NCBI RefSeq assembly: GCF_002017875.1
Contig: NZ_MUFV01000001.1
Span: forward strand, 248,001-312,000
Direction: 5' to 3'
Source: Deinococcus sp. LM3
GTDB lineage: Bacteria > Deinococcota > Deinococci > Deinococcales > Deinococcaceae
DNA: 64,000 bases
The number at the start of each line of letters is the position of its first letter. Positions within the stretch are counted from its first letter, which is position 1. A program made the position numbers and the translations under genes. Below, piece by piece: positions 41,250 to 58,294 of the stretch. The notes below the pieces were generated by a model. It worked only from the letters and a program-made list of their open reading frames with translations. It was not told the origin of the DNA and searched no databases.

Positions 41250-41704
41250 CAGCGGCTGGTGGTGATGTTCGCGCGGGGTTCCAGGGCGTAGAAGGCCACG
41301 ATGGCGACCAGCGTGCCCACCCAGCCGGGCGCGCTGCCCAGTTCGAGGTCGAAGGGGCGGCCCAGGACGGTGCTGCCCAGCTGTCCGGTCAGGCGCTCGC
41401 CGGTCTGCTGCGCGACGACGTTCCAGCCGATGATGGGTTCGCCCATGAAGCCCGTGACGCGGTCCACGCCACGCAGCGTGAGTTTCTGCGCGCCGACGTT
41501 GCCGCGCAGTTCGCCGTCGTCAAGTTCGATCTTGACGGGATCCGCGCCGACGCTGCCCTGCACGCCACGTTCGGTGATTTCGAGGTTGATGTCCTTACCG
41601 TGCAGCTTGCCACCTGCGCGGCCCTTGATGGTGTCGCCGTCGATGGTGCAGCGGATGTCGTACCCGTCCGCGCCACCGAGGCGTCCCTTGATGAGGTCTT
41701 CCAT
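41249..41704 (-). CDS. Membrane-anchored beta-rich protein of unknown function
   Basis: I do not recognise this 151-residue protein. Most of it is made of short beta-strands with alternating charge, for example MEDLIKGRLGGADGYDIRC near the start. A C-terminal hydrophobic segment (about 125-143, WVGTLVAIVAFYALEP) could be a membrane anchor. The ATG at 41702-41704 follows TATACT by 7 bases. It converges with the TamB-like gene. Confidence 0.7.
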   Translation of the reverse strand: MEDLIKGRLGGADGYDIRCTIDGDTIKGRAGGKLHGKDINLEITERGVQGSVGADPVKIELDDGELRGNVGAQKLTLRGVDRVTGFMGEPIIGWNVVAQQTGERLTGQLGSTVLGRPFDLELGSAPGWVGTLVAIVAFYALEPRANITTSR

Positions 41705-41711
41705 GCGCGGA

Positions 41712-41717
41712 AGTATA
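41712..41717 (-). promoter_or_regulatory. -10 box of the beta-rich protein gene (leaderless)
   Basis: On the minus strand TATACT lies 7 bases before the ATG at 41704. Confidence 0.55.
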
Positions 41718-41753
41718 GCGGGGTCCGGCATGAGGCGTGCCCGGACCGCCCGG

Positions 41754-43877
<2,124 letters not shown>

Positions 43878-43884
43878 GCCCGCA

Positions 43885-43890
43885 AGGCTA
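43885..43890 (-). promoter_or_regulatory. -10 box of the ABC-F gene (leaderless GTG start)
   Basis: On the minus strand TAGCCT lies 7 bases before the GTG at 43877. Confidence 0.45.
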
Positions 43891-43995
43891 GCAGAGGCCC
43901 GCCCCCCGCGACTCCGCCAGAACGCGCATTCCCACACGCAGCCGCACCCGCATGACGGCCGGTCACATGCGGCAACGCCGCGCGCCGCGCCCCGG

Positions 43996-44001
43996 TACGC
44001 T
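43996..44001 (+). promoter_or_regulatory. -10 box of the small membrane protein gene (leaderless)
   Basis: TACGCT lies 6 bases before the ATG at 44008. Confidence 0.45.
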
Positions 44002-44007
44002 CAGGGC

Positions 44008-44397
44008 ATGACCGACCGCTTCCTGGACACCGACACGCCCGCCGAGTCCCCGGCCGAGGCCGCCGCCATCCGGAACGGCTGGACCGTCACCACCCTGATC
44101 CTGGGTGCGCTGCTGCTGACCTCGCTGGCCGGCGTGCTCGCGGCCCTGTTCTCCGGGCAGGGCGGCGGCGGTCAGATCCGACTGCTGCTGGAAGCGGCGC
44201 TGTGCTGGAACGTGTACCGGGGGCGCGGCTGGGCGCGCGCGCTGCTGGTGCTGCTGCTGATCGTGAACGCCGCGCTGCTGCTGAGCGCCGGGAATCCGTT
44301 CAGCGCCGTCCTGGGCGCCGTGCCGCTGCTGGGCGCCGCCGCGCTGTGCTTCGTCCCGCAGGTGAACGCCTACTTCCGCTACGCCTCGAAGATGTGA
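44008..44397 (+). CDS. Small polytopic membrane protein
   Basis: This 129-residue protein has a hydrophilic N-terminus (about 25 residues). Three or four hydrophobic segments follow: TLILGALLLTSLAGVLAALF, then RALLVLLLIVNAALLLSAG, and a third near residue 100. The pattern of a short loop with RGRGWAR between helices is common in uncharacterised bacterial membrane proteins. No family is recognised. It precedes trhO, which has its own promoter. Confidence 0.72.
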   Translation: MTDRFLDTDTPAESPAEAAAIRNGWTVTTLILGALLLTSLAGVLAALFSGQGGGGQIRLLLEAALCWNVYRGRGWARALLVLLLIVNAALLLSAGNPFSAVLGAVPLLGAAALCFVPQVNAYFRYASKM

Positions 44398-44432
44398 CGG
44401 GAACCGTGAGGCGCGGCCCCCGGCTGCCCGCA

Positions 44433-44467
44433 GCCACTCGGTATCATGCAGCCGCTCGGTATCATGC
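44433..44467 (+). repeat. Tandem duplication of a -10 region before trhO
   Basis: Two 17-base units (44433-44449 and 44451-44467) differ at one position and are separated by one base. Each contains CGGTATCATGC. The second TATCAT (44460-44465) lies 7 bases before the trhO ATG at 44473 and is the likely -10 box. The first may be a duplicate promoter element 18 bases upstream. Confidence 0.7.
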
Positions 44468-44472
44468 GGGGG

Positions 44473-45414
44473 ATGTCTGCGCCCCACCCTGCCCCTTCCC
44501 TGCCCGACGTTCCCTCCGACCCGGTCGCCGCGCCCGCCTTCGTGGTGGCGGCGCTGTACCAGTTCCGGGTGGTGGCCGACCCGGCGGGCCTGCGCGAACG
44601 GCTGCTGCCGCTGGGGGCCGCGCACGGCCTGTGCGGCACGCTGATCGTGGCGTCCGAGGGCATCAACGGCACGGTCGCCGGGAGCCGCGCGGGCATCGAC
44701 GCGCTGCGCGGGGCGCTGCTGGCCGAGGGCTTCACGGGCCTGGAGTACAAGGAAGCCGGGGCCAGCGAGCAGCCGTTCCGGCGGTTCAAGGTGCGCGTGA
44801 AGGCCGAAATCGTGACGATGGGCGTACCGGTCGAACCGACGCGCGAGGCCGGGCAGTACGTGGCCCCGCAGGACTGGAACGCCCTGATCAGCGCGCCGGA
44901 CGTGGTCGTGATCGACACCCGCAACCGCTACGAGGTGAAGGCCGGGACGTTCCGGGGCGCGCTGGACCCTGGGATCGATTCGTTCCGGGAGTTCCCGGCG
45001 TGGCTGGACGCGCACGCCGCCGAGCTGGAAGGCAAACGCGTGGCGATGTTCTGCACGGGCGGCATCCGCTGCGAGAAGAGCACCAGCCTGCTGCGCCAGC
45101 GCGGGTACGCGGACGTGTTCCACCTGCAGGGCGGGATTCTGCAGTACCTGGAGGACGTGCCCGAGGAGGACAGCCGCTGGGACGGCGAGTGCTTCGTGTT
45201 CGACGGCCGCGTGACGGTCGGTCACGGGCTGCGTGAGGGCGGGGCCGTGATGTGCCACTCGTGCGGGTGGCCGCTGGACGCGCAGGAACGCGCGGACGCG
45301 CTGTTCGAGGAGGGCGTCAGCTGCCGTCACTGCCACGCGCAGACCACGCCGGAGCAGAAGGCGGCGTTCCGGGCGCGGCAACGGCACTTCGACCGGCAGG
45401 CTGCCACCCCGTGA
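44473..45414 (+). CDS. trhO: tRNA uridine(34) hydroxylase, rhodanese-like (TrhO/YceA)
   Basis: This 313-residue protein resembles TrhO, which hydroxylates U34 of tRNAs toward 5-methoxyuridine-type modifications using prephenate or oxygen. An N-terminal ferredoxin-like domain (about 25-115, ending in KVRVKAEIVTMGV) is followed by a rhodanese domain. The catalytic Cys is in FCTGGIRCEKS at residue 194. A C-terminal domain carries two Cys pairs (CHSC and CRHC) that may bind zinc. The ATG follows TATCAT by 7 bases. DUF305 follows 10 bp later. Confidence 0.93.
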   Translation: MSAPHPAPSLPDVPSDPVAAPAFVVAALYQFRVVADPAGLRERLLPLGAAHGLCGTLIVASEGINGTVAGSRAGIDALRGALLAEGFTGLEYKEAGASEQPFRRFKVRVKAEIVTMGVPVEPTREAGQYVAPQDWNALISAPDVVVIDTRNRYEVKAGTFRGALDPGIDSFREFPAWLDAHAAELEGKRVAMFCTGGIRCEKSTSLLRQRGYADVFHLQGGILQYLEDVPEEDSRWDGECFVFDGRVTVGHGLREGGAVMCHSCGWPLDAQERADALFEEGVSCRHCHAQTTPEQKAAFRARQRHFDRQAATP

Positions 45415-45424
45415 AGGCAGCCGC

Positions 45425-46045
45425 GTGAGGCGCATGGCGGCGGGCGTGCTGGCGGCGCTGCTGCTGGGCGGCGGGGCGCTGCTGGCCCTCACGCCCCGGC
45501 AGGCACCGCCCACCCCGCACAGCGCCGAAGCGACATTCGTGCGCGGCATGATCCCTCACCACGCCCAGGCGATCACGATGGCGCAGGCCCTGCGGCGGCG
45601 CTCCGGGGACCGCACGCTGCGCTCACTGGCGCTGGACATCGAGCTGGGGCAGCAGGAACAGATCCGGCAGATGCAGGGCTGGCTGCACCTGTGGAACCTG
45701 CCGCCCGTGGACCCGGCCGCGCCCCTGCCCGCCGCGCACGCCCGCCTGATGGGCATGGCGTCACCCACCGAACTGACCGCCCTGAACACCCGGCCCGTCC
45801 CGGAAGCCGAAACGCTGTTCGTGCAACTGATGATCCGCCACCACCAGGGAGCGCTGATCATGGCGCGGCCCGCGCTGGAGGCCGGCGTGCTTCCGCAGGT
45901 GGGCCTGCTGGCGCGGCAGATCACGGGCACGCAACGCGGCGAGATCACCACCCTGAGCGCCCTGCTGCGGCGGCGCGCCCAGACCCCGCTGCCGCCCCCG
46001 CCGGGACTGGAGCCGGGCAGCCCGGCGCCCACGCACCACCACTGA
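45425..46045 (+). CDS. DUF305 ferritin-like exported protein
   Basis: This 206-residue protein has an N-terminal membrane anchor or signal peptide (AGVLAALLLGGGALLAL). Two DUF305 halves follow, each with a Met/His motif: FVRGMIPHHAQAITMA near residue 40 and FVQLMIRHHQGALIMA near 136. The tail ends in THHH. DUF305 proteins are four-helix bundles found outside the cytoplasm, and the His/Met pairs suggest copper or silver binding. It starts at GTG 10 bp after trhO and may be co-transcribed. An ATG nine bases later is an alternative. Confidence 0.88.
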   Translation: MRRMAAGVLAALLLGGGALLALTPRQAPPTPHSAEATFVRGMIPHHAQAITMAQALRRRSGDRTLRSLALDIELGQQEQIRQMQGWLHLWNLPPVDPAAPLPAAHARLMGMASPTELTALNTRPVPEAETLFVQLMIRHHQGALIMARPALEAGVLPQVGLLARQITGTQRGEITTLSALLRRRAQTPLPPPPGLEPGSPAPTHHH

Positions 46046-46073
46046 CGGTCAGCGGCCCACCTGCTGCCCGGAG

Positions 46074-47117
46074 CTACTCCTCCAGCGCCTGCGGGGGCAG
46101 CGGCGCGGGGAATACCAGGGCGCTGAGGGCCACGCCGCCCAGGCCGGTCATGACGGCCACGCCCAGCCACAGTTCCAGGCTCAGGTTACTCAGGCCCAGG
46201 CGCACGGTGCCGCCCAGGTACGGCACCCACACGCACAGCGGCAGCAGGAACGCAAAGGCCCGAAGCGGCCACACCCGCGCGGCGCTGGGGCGCAGCAGGG
46301 CGTGCAGCGCGTCGGCCAGCAGGCCACTGAACGCCGCGAGCAGCGGCACGCGCCACTCGCCCGGCGCGAGCATGAAGCTCATGCCCAGGTTCGTCACGAA
46401 GTACATGACGCTGACTGCCCCGAACGGCAGCGCAAACCGGCGCAGGATCAGCAGGACCGGCGCGGTCATGATCAGCGCCGTCAGCAGGATCGCGCTCAGT
46501 TCGCCACGCGTCTGCACCCAGCCCAGGCCCTGCGGAACGGTCATTAGGCCCCACAGGTACATGTGCATGAACGCCGTGGCCGCCAGCAGGGACGTGCCGG
46601 ACAGCGCCGCCACCCACCGCACGCCTCCCGCCGCCGTGCGCGTCGCCGGGGACCGCCACGCCGCGTTCAGGGGCGACGCCACGATCAGGGCCGCGCCGGC
46701 GAACAGCAGCAGGTGCGTGGGCGACAGCAGCGCCTCAATCCCCACCTCGATCCCGAACGCGGTGTGCCACCCCATGTCCCCCAACCCACCCAGCCCGAAC
46801 AGCGGCACACCCAGCGCCGCCAGATGGTACCCCTCCGGGAACGCCGCCAGACCGCGCCACCCCTGCCGCCACCCACGCGACGCCAGCAACAGGCACCAGC
46901 CCGCCACGGCCAGGAAGCCGCTGTAGAACAACGCGTGCCACGGCGTGAAGAACGTCTCCAGCGACTCCCCGAACTGATTGTGCGCCCACCCGTCCACGAA
47001 GATCCCGCCCAGCAACCACCAGCCCAGCGCAATGGTCAGCAGGTTCTGCCGGGTCGAGGCGCGGTACGCGGCGTCGGCCGGTGCAGCCTCCGCCACTGGG
47101 GGCGAAACGGTGGTCAT
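46074..47117 (-). CDS. Polytopic membrane protein with conserved histidines
   Basis: This 347-residue protein has about nine transmembrane helices. Several histidines and tryptophans lie near helix ends: FVDGWAHNQF, TPWHALFYSGF, DMGWHTAFGIE and SPTHLLLFAG. The pattern suggests metal or heme binding, as in membrane-bound oxidoreductase or di-iron membrane families, but none is assigned. The ATG at 47115-47117 follows TACACT by 6 bases. It is convergent with DUF305, whose His-rich proteins are often linked to copper handling. Confidence 0.78.
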   Translation of the reverse strand: MTTVSPPVAEAAPADAAYRASTRQNLLTIALGWWLLGGIFVDGWAHNQFGESLETFFTPWHALFYSGFLAVAGWCLLLASRGWRQGWRGLAAFPEGYHLAALGVPLFGLGGLGDMGWHTAFGIEVGIEALLSPTHLLLFAGAALIVASPLNAAWRSPATRTAAGGVRWVAALSGTSLLAATAFMHMYLWGLMTVPQGLGWVQTRGELSAILLTALIMTAPVLLILRRFALPFGAVSVMYFVTNLGMSFMLAPGEWRVPLLAAFSGLLADALHALLRPSAARVWPLRAFAFLLPLCVWVPYLGGTVRLGLSNLSLELWLGVAVMTGLGGVALSALVFPAPLPPQALEE

Positions 47118-47123
47118 GCCACC

Positions 47124-47129
47124 AGTGTA
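47124..47129 (-). promoter_or_regulatory. -10 box of the polytopic membrane protein gene (leaderless)
   Basis: On the minus strand TACACT lies 6 bases before the ATG at 47117. Confidence 0.5.
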
Positions 47130-47188
47130 CCGGGGGCCGTGCCCGTTCTCTGAGCAGGCAGGCGGTATCGCCAGCTTTTCCCCGGCGG

Positions 47189-47728
47189 TGGAAGGTGGGC
47201 GCCTGGCGGCGGGCCTCCCCACCCCCCAGCCCCCTACCCCAGGGGGGCAGGGGGAGCTTACGTTGGCACTGGGCAGGTATTTCGCTGAGGTTACTGGTGA
47301 TTGATCGGCGGGGACGGCCACGCCTCACACGCCATCTTCCACATTCGCGCCGTTCGCCCCGCGCGCTGCGCGCACGACGGGCTCGTCTGCTACGACGGTT
47401 GTGGGGCCACGCAATTTGGTGCGGGTCAGAAGGTTCTACTTTTCTGGCCTCGGCAAACGCTTGGTTTTCAAAGTAGATCAGCGGCGTTCAGCAAGGCACC
47501 CTGCCAGCCACCGCAGATCACCACCGGCCGTCGTGCGCGCAGCGCGCGGGCCTAGCAGGGGGGCGGCAGGATGGCGTCGAGGCCAGACACGTCACCGCCC
47601 ACTGCAACTCCGCCGCACGAGTAGAAACTCTTGCCCAGTGCTAACGACGGCTCCCCTGCCCCTCTGGGGTAGGGGGCTGGGGGGTGGGGCAGCACACGGG
47701 AACCCCGCCGCTAGGCGCCCACCTTCCA
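47189..47728. repeat. 540-bp non-coding element made of nested inverted repeats
   Basis: The 617 bases between the membrane-protein gene and mfd hold no convincing gene. The outer arms, about 47189-47276 and 47632-47728, are imperfect inverted copies: both contain GGAAGGTGGGCGCCT and the CCCCCTACCCC run, and end at CACTGGGC. Inside, 47358-47380 and 47528-47550 are a near-perfect 23-bp inverted pair. Further in, TCTACTTT (47435-47442) faces AAAGTAGA (47470-47477). The whole could fold into one long hairpin or cruciform. A MITE, a decayed IS or a structured RNA are possible. No target duplication was found. Confidence 0.75.
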
Positions 47729-47734
47729 GGTCAT

Positions 47735-50878
<3,144 letters not shown>

Positions 50879-50884
50879 CGGAAG

Positions 50885-50890
50885 AGTGTA
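50885..50890 (-). promoter_or_regulatory. -10 box of mfd (leaderless GTG start)
   Basis: On the minus strand TACACT lies 6 bases before the GTG at 50878, in the 65-bp gap after the MliC-like gene. Confidence 0.5.
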
Positions 50891-50943
50891 CGCGCCCCCC
50901 GCGCCGGAAACAGAGAGCGAAAAGACTTAGCGAAGGGCCAGCC

Positions 50944-51315
50944 TCAGCGCCCCGGGGTCTTGCAGCCGGTCAGGAGGGTCTTGGTGGTGGTGGTGCTGTT
51001 GCCGGTAAAGGTGCTGAGGGTCGCCGTGCCCTGATGCTCCCACCATTGCAGCCCGCCGCGTGCGCCGGCCGGGCCGCTGAGGCTGGCGTAGCGGGCGCCG
51101 CTGGCGCTGATCGCCTGCGCCAGTCCGTGCCGCTGGCCCTTCCAGTCGAGCATGGCGAACATGGGCTGATCCCCGAACTGCACGTAGTACACTTTGAGGT
51201 TCTGCCCGCCCGCGCAGGTGTACTGGTAGACGCGGTAGTTCACCTGCACGGGCGGCGTGGCGGCCTGCGCGGTTCCGAGGATCAGGGTGGCGAGGGCCAG
51301 GGTCAGTCGCTTCAT
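50944..51315 (-). CDS. MliC-like exported protein
   Basis: This is a 123-residue protein. A signal peptide (residues 1-18, ending AQA) is followed by a small beta-barrel: VNYRVYQYTCAGGQNLKVYY, MFAMLDWKGQRHGLAQA and GLQWWEHQGTATL. This matches the MliC/C-type lysozyme inhibitor family, whose conserved Ser and Lys region inserts into the lysozyme active site. The two cysteines may form a disulfide. A lipobox is absent, so it is probably periplasmic. The ATG follows TACCGT by 6 bases. Confidence 0.82.
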   Translation of the reverse strand: MKRLTLALATLILGTAQAATPPVQVNYRVYQYTCAGGQNLKVYYVQFGDQPMFAMLDWKGQRHGLAQAISASGARYASLSGPAGARGGLQWWEHQGTATLSTFTGNSTTTTKTLLTGCKTPGR

Positions 51316-51321
51316 CCCTTC

Positions 51322-51327
51322 ACGGTA
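51322..51327 (-). promoter_or_regulatory. -10 box of the MliC-like gene (leaderless)
   Basis: On the minus strand TACCGT lies 6 bases before the ATG at 51315. Confidence 0.4.
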
Positions 51328-51462
51328 GCCACGGGTGATGAACGCTTGGCGAGCGGGGGCTGAGACAGACTCTGCCCTGAGACGGACTCCGCAGCGGCAG
51401 ACACCCTGGAACGGGCAGCGGCACCCGGCTGGATGCGCGGGTACCGCTGCGTGGGGGTTCCG

Positions 51463-52257
51463 TCAGCCGAGGCGTTCGAGGGCGCGCGCGGCCAGGACAT
51501 CCACGAGGTGCGCGCGGTACTCGGCGCTGGCGAAGCGGTCGCCAAGCAGGTCGCCCGCCTCGACGAGACCGGTGGGAACGGCGTGGCCGCCCTTCACGGC
51601 CTCTTCCAGCGCGGGGAGGCGGTGGGCGCGTTCGGCCGCGCCGGTGTACGCGGCGCGGACCTCGCCGCTGGCGTGGCGGGCGACGGCCAGCCCCACGACG
51701 GCGTAGTGGCTGGCGGGGTGCCGGAACTTCTCGTAGGCGCTGGCCTGGATGGTGGCGGGAACGCGGATGTGCGTGAGGAGTTCGCCCGGCTGCACGGCAC
51801 TCTCGAACATCCCGACGAACATGTCGTCGGCGTCCACGGTGCGTTCGCCGTCGGGGCCGCGAATGACGAACTGCACGCCCAGCGCCAGCGCGGCGGCGGG
51901 GTAGTCGGCGCTGGGGTCGGCGTGGGCCAGGGAGCCGCCGATGGTGCCCCGGTTGCGGACCATCGGGTCACCGACCCAGCCGGCCACCTCGGGGAACAGC
52001 GGCAGGTCGCTGCGCAGCACCTCGGCGTGGGTAGTCATGGCGCCCACCACGAACCAGTCGCCGTCGCGCTTGATGCCTTTCATCTCCTGAATGCCCCAGA
52101 TGTCCAGCAGGGCGGGCGGCTGCGCCAGCCGCAGTTTCATGGCGGGCAGCAGGCTGTGGCCCCCGGCGATGAGTTTCAGGTCCGGGTTCGCGGCGAGCGC
52201 GGCGATGGCCTGATCGACACTGTCGGCTTTCTGGTAATCGAAGCTGGCTGGATACAT
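51463..52257 (-). CDS. Molybdenum hydroxylase FAD-binding subunit (CoxM-like)
   Basis: This 264-residue subunit of a CoxSLM-type molybdenum hydroxylase passes electrons from the Fe-S subunit to FAD. FAD contacts are LIAGGHSLLP (about 29-38) and TIGGSLAHADPSADYPA (about 106-122). The C-terminal CO_deh_flav_C domain follows. It is the last gene of the operon after CoxS and CoxL, and a hairpin repeat separates it from CoxL. The symbol is withheld because the partner is form II and the true substrate is unlikely to be CO. Confidence 0.92.
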   Translation of the reverse strand: MYPASFDYQKADSVDQAIAALAANPDLKLIAGGHSLLPAMKLRLAQPPALLDIWGIQEMKGIKRDGDWFVVGAMTTHAEVLRSDLPLFPEVAGWVGDPMVRNRGTIGGSLAHADPSADYPAAALALGVQFVIRGPDGERTVDADDMFVGMFESAVQPGELLTHIRVPATIQASAYEKFRHPASHYAVVGLAVARHASGEVRAAYTGAAERAHRLPALEEAVKGGHAVPTGLVEAGDLLGDRFASAEYRAHLVDVLAARALERLG

Positions 52258-52273
52258 GAATCCCTCCGGGATG

Positions 52274-52350
52274 CGGTTGATGGTTGAAAGGTGAGGGTTG
52301 ACGGAGAGGGTTGGCGGTTTCTATCAACCATCAACCTTCACCTGTCAACG
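52274..52350. repeat. ATCAACCATC hairpin repeat, copy 3
   Basis: An imperfect inverted repeat shares GGTTGATGGTTGAAAGGTG and its complement with the copies at 676-745 and 5911-5969. It lies in the 95-bp gap between the CoxL and CoxM genes, within the operon, where a hairpin could lower CoxM expression or protect the upstream mRNA. Confidence 0.72.
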
Positions 52351-52352
52351 CT

Positions 52353-54739
<2,387 letters not shown>

Positions 54740-54843
54740 GGGTGATGCCTCCCTGGGAGTGGGCGGTGAACCTGGGGGCGCGGCGGCGCCCGGCCTGGGA
54801 ACCTGCGGGGGGTGGTCAGCGTCGGGCGTCGGGGTCAGCAGCG

Positions 54844-55326
<483 letters not shown>

Positions 55327-55627
55327 GCGGACCTCCGGTGGGAATGCGGGGTTCGTGGGGCGCGGCCGCTCTGTGGCCGGCCGCCAGGACTGGATTGTGT
55401 GACCCGTCCATTCAAACACAAAAAAGGTTGGAAAAGGGTGCCGGTACCCACGCAACCGGGCGCCGGGGTGGGGAGCGGCGCGTGGTAGCCTGGGGTGTCA
55501 GGAAGTCAGGAAATCAGGGCGCCGGGGCGCTCCGGGCAGTCGGGGCGTGCAGGCGGGACGTTGCAGTCAGGGCGTGGGGCGCGGCGCAGGCCGCAGGAAC
55601 CGGGACCGGGGAGGGTGGCGCGCAGGC
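55327..55627. other. Divergent intergenic region between the cox-type operon and the GAF regulator
   Basis: These 301 bases hold no gene I can support. A possible cox-operon promoter on the minus strand is TTGTGT (55416-55421) and CACAAT (55394-55399), 16 bases apart, in a locally A-rich stretch. Near the regulator, short direct repeats (GTCAGGAAGTCAGGAAATCAGG, broken by single changes) lie at 55498-55520. Their role is unknown. Confidence 0.5.
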
Positions 55628-56818
55628 ATGAACGAGCGACTCGTACTGGAAAGGCAGCGGCGCGTGCGTGCGTGGCAGCGTTTCGTTTCCCGCGCCGGGC
55701 CAGACCGGGCGGCGCACCCGCTCCCGGCGGGCGTGCTGGCGTCGTGGGAGCGGTCGGCCGCGTCGGTCGCGCCGGACCGGCTGACGGCCCCGGTGTCGGA
55801 TCAGACGCCCGCGTGGGCGGGGTCGCCGCTGGAGTTCGCCACGCGCGACCTGCGCCCCGAACTGAGCGCCCTGGCGCAGGACGGCGACCTGATGGTGGCG
55901 CTGGCCGACGCGCGCGGACAGCTGCTCTGGACGGCCGGGAGCGCGCGCATGCAGCGGCTGGGCCGCGCCCTGAATTTCGTGCCGGGCGGTCACTGGGACG
56001 AGCAGAGCGTGGGCACGAACGCGCTGGCGCTGGCGCTGCGGGAACGGCGCGCGGTGCAGGTGTTCGCGGCCGAGCATTACGTGCAGGCGGTGCATGACTG
56101 GGTGTGTTACGGCGCGCCGCTGCGGGACGCGCAGGGCACGCTGCTGGGCGTGCTGAACCTGAGTACCGTGTGGCACCAGAGTACGCCGCTGGGTCTGGCG
56201 AGCGCGCAGCATTACGCGCAGCGGATCGAGACGCAGCTGGCGGCGGGGCCGCAGGTGACGCTGCGCGTGACGCTGTGCGGGTCGCCGCTGGTGACGCTGG
56301 GGGGCCGCGCGCTGCACCTGACGCCCCGGCAGCTGGAGTTGCTGGCGGTGCTGGCCCTGCACCCGGACGGCCTGACGCTGGACGCCCTGCACGCGCACAT
56401 GTACGGGGACGCGCCGATCACGGCCAGTACCCTGAAGTCCGAGGTCAGCACCCTGCGGGGGCTGCTGGGCGGGCAGATCGCGTCGCGGCCGTACCGGCTG
56501 AGCGTGGCGGTGGACCTGGATCTGCTGCGGCTGGAGCGGCGGTTGCTGGCCGGGGACGTGAGTGGCGCGCTGGACCTGTTCGGCGGGCCGCCGCTGCCGC
56601 TCAGCGAGTCGCCGCTGCTGTCGTACTGGCGCTCGTACCTGGACGGGGCGCTGCGCCGCGCGGTGTGTGCCGGGCGCGACCCGGCGCTGCTGTGGCAGTA
56701 CGTGGCGCGCTTCGATGACCTGGAGGCGCTGTCGCTGCTGGAGTCGGTGTTGCCGGCGGGTGATCCTCGCGTGGAGGTGGTGCGGGCGCGGCGCGCGGCA
56801 CTGCTGGACGCCCGGTGA
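55628..56818 (+). CDS. GAF-domain regulator with C-terminal winged-helix domain
   Basis: This is a 396-residue protein. An N-terminal region like AcoR/sigma-54 activators (RAWQRFVSR, then LPAGVLASWERS) is followed by a GAF-type sensor (about 70-200, with NFVPGGHWDEQSVGTNALA). An OmpR/PhoB-type winged helix (about 220-300, LTPRQLELLAVLALHP then LKSEVSTLRGLLG) completes it. There is no AAA+ domain, so it should not need sigma-54. It diverges from the molybdenum hydroxylase operon and is the obvious candidate to control it, perhaps sensing the substrate. Confidence 0.82.
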   Translation: MNERLVLERQRRVRAWQRFVSRAGPDRAAHPLPAGVLASWERSAASVAPDRLTAPVSDQTPAWAGSPLEFATRDLRPELSALAQDGDLMVALADARGQLLWTAGSARMQRLGRALNFVPGGHWDEQSVGTNALALALRERRAVQVFAAEHYVQAVHDWVCYGAPLRDAQGTLLGVLNLSTVWHQSTPLGLASAQHYAQRIETQLAAGPQVTLRVTLCGSPLVTLGGRALHLTPRQLELLAVLALHPDGLTLDALHAHMYGDAPITASTLKSEVSTLRGLLGGQIASRPYRLSVAVDLDLLRLERRLLAGDVSGALDLFGGPPLPLSESPLLSYWRSYLDGALRRAVCAGRDPALLWQYVARFDDLEALSLLESVLPAGDPRVEVVRARRAALLDAR

Positions 56819-57016
56819 GGCGCGTGGGGGGCATTGTGGGTGTTCCTGCGTTGTGGACGTACGCTTCGTGGTGTTGTGGGTGAGCGGGTCACCCATGACC
56901 GATTTGGTGTAAGATGTACACTGTTGCCGATTCGGAAGCGTGTGATTCCGACGGTGTTTGCGGGGGAGTAGGCCGACCGCCCACAGAACTCGTGAATTCG
57001 TTCACAGGAGATTGAC
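56819..57016 (+). promoter_or_regulatory. Upstream region of the NADH dehydrogenase gene
   Basis: This 198-bp region holds no gene. A palindrome GGGTGA-GCGGG-TCACCC (56878-56894) lies just before a possible promoter, ATGACC (56895-56900) and TACACT (56917-56922), 16 bases apart. The leader of about 90 bases ends with AGGAGA 6 bases before the ATG. The palindrome could be a regulator site. Its spacing of 5 does not fit a classical CRP site. Confidence 0.4.
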
Positions 57017-58156
<1,140 letters not shown>

Positions 58157-58174
58157 TCACCCGTCTCTGATACT

Positions 58175-58208
58175 TCCCCCCGGCGCCCCAGCGGTCCGGG
58201 GGATTTTC
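58175..58208 (+). terminator. Terminator of the NADH dehydrogenase gene
   Basis: A GC stem (CCCCCGG with CCGGGGG) is followed by ATTTTC, beginning 19 bases after the stop. Confidence 0.72.
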
Positions 58209-58282
58209 ACGTACCCGCTGCCCCTGCTACGCACCCTGGCCTACCGGCCGCACCTGCCGCAACGCCGCGCCGACCCGGCCCC

Positions 58283-58288
58283 TACACT
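58283..58288 (+). promoter_or_regulatory. -10 box of the lipoprotein gene (leaderless)
   Basis: TACACT lies 6 bases before the ATG at 58295. Confidence 0.5.
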
Positions 58289-58294
58289 CGGGTC

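Noticed and set aside
56878..56894. CRP or FNR binding site upstream of the NADH dehydrogenase
   Set aside because: The palindrome has a 5-base centre and wrong half-sites for CRP (6-base centre) and FNR. It is listed only as an unassigned palindrome.
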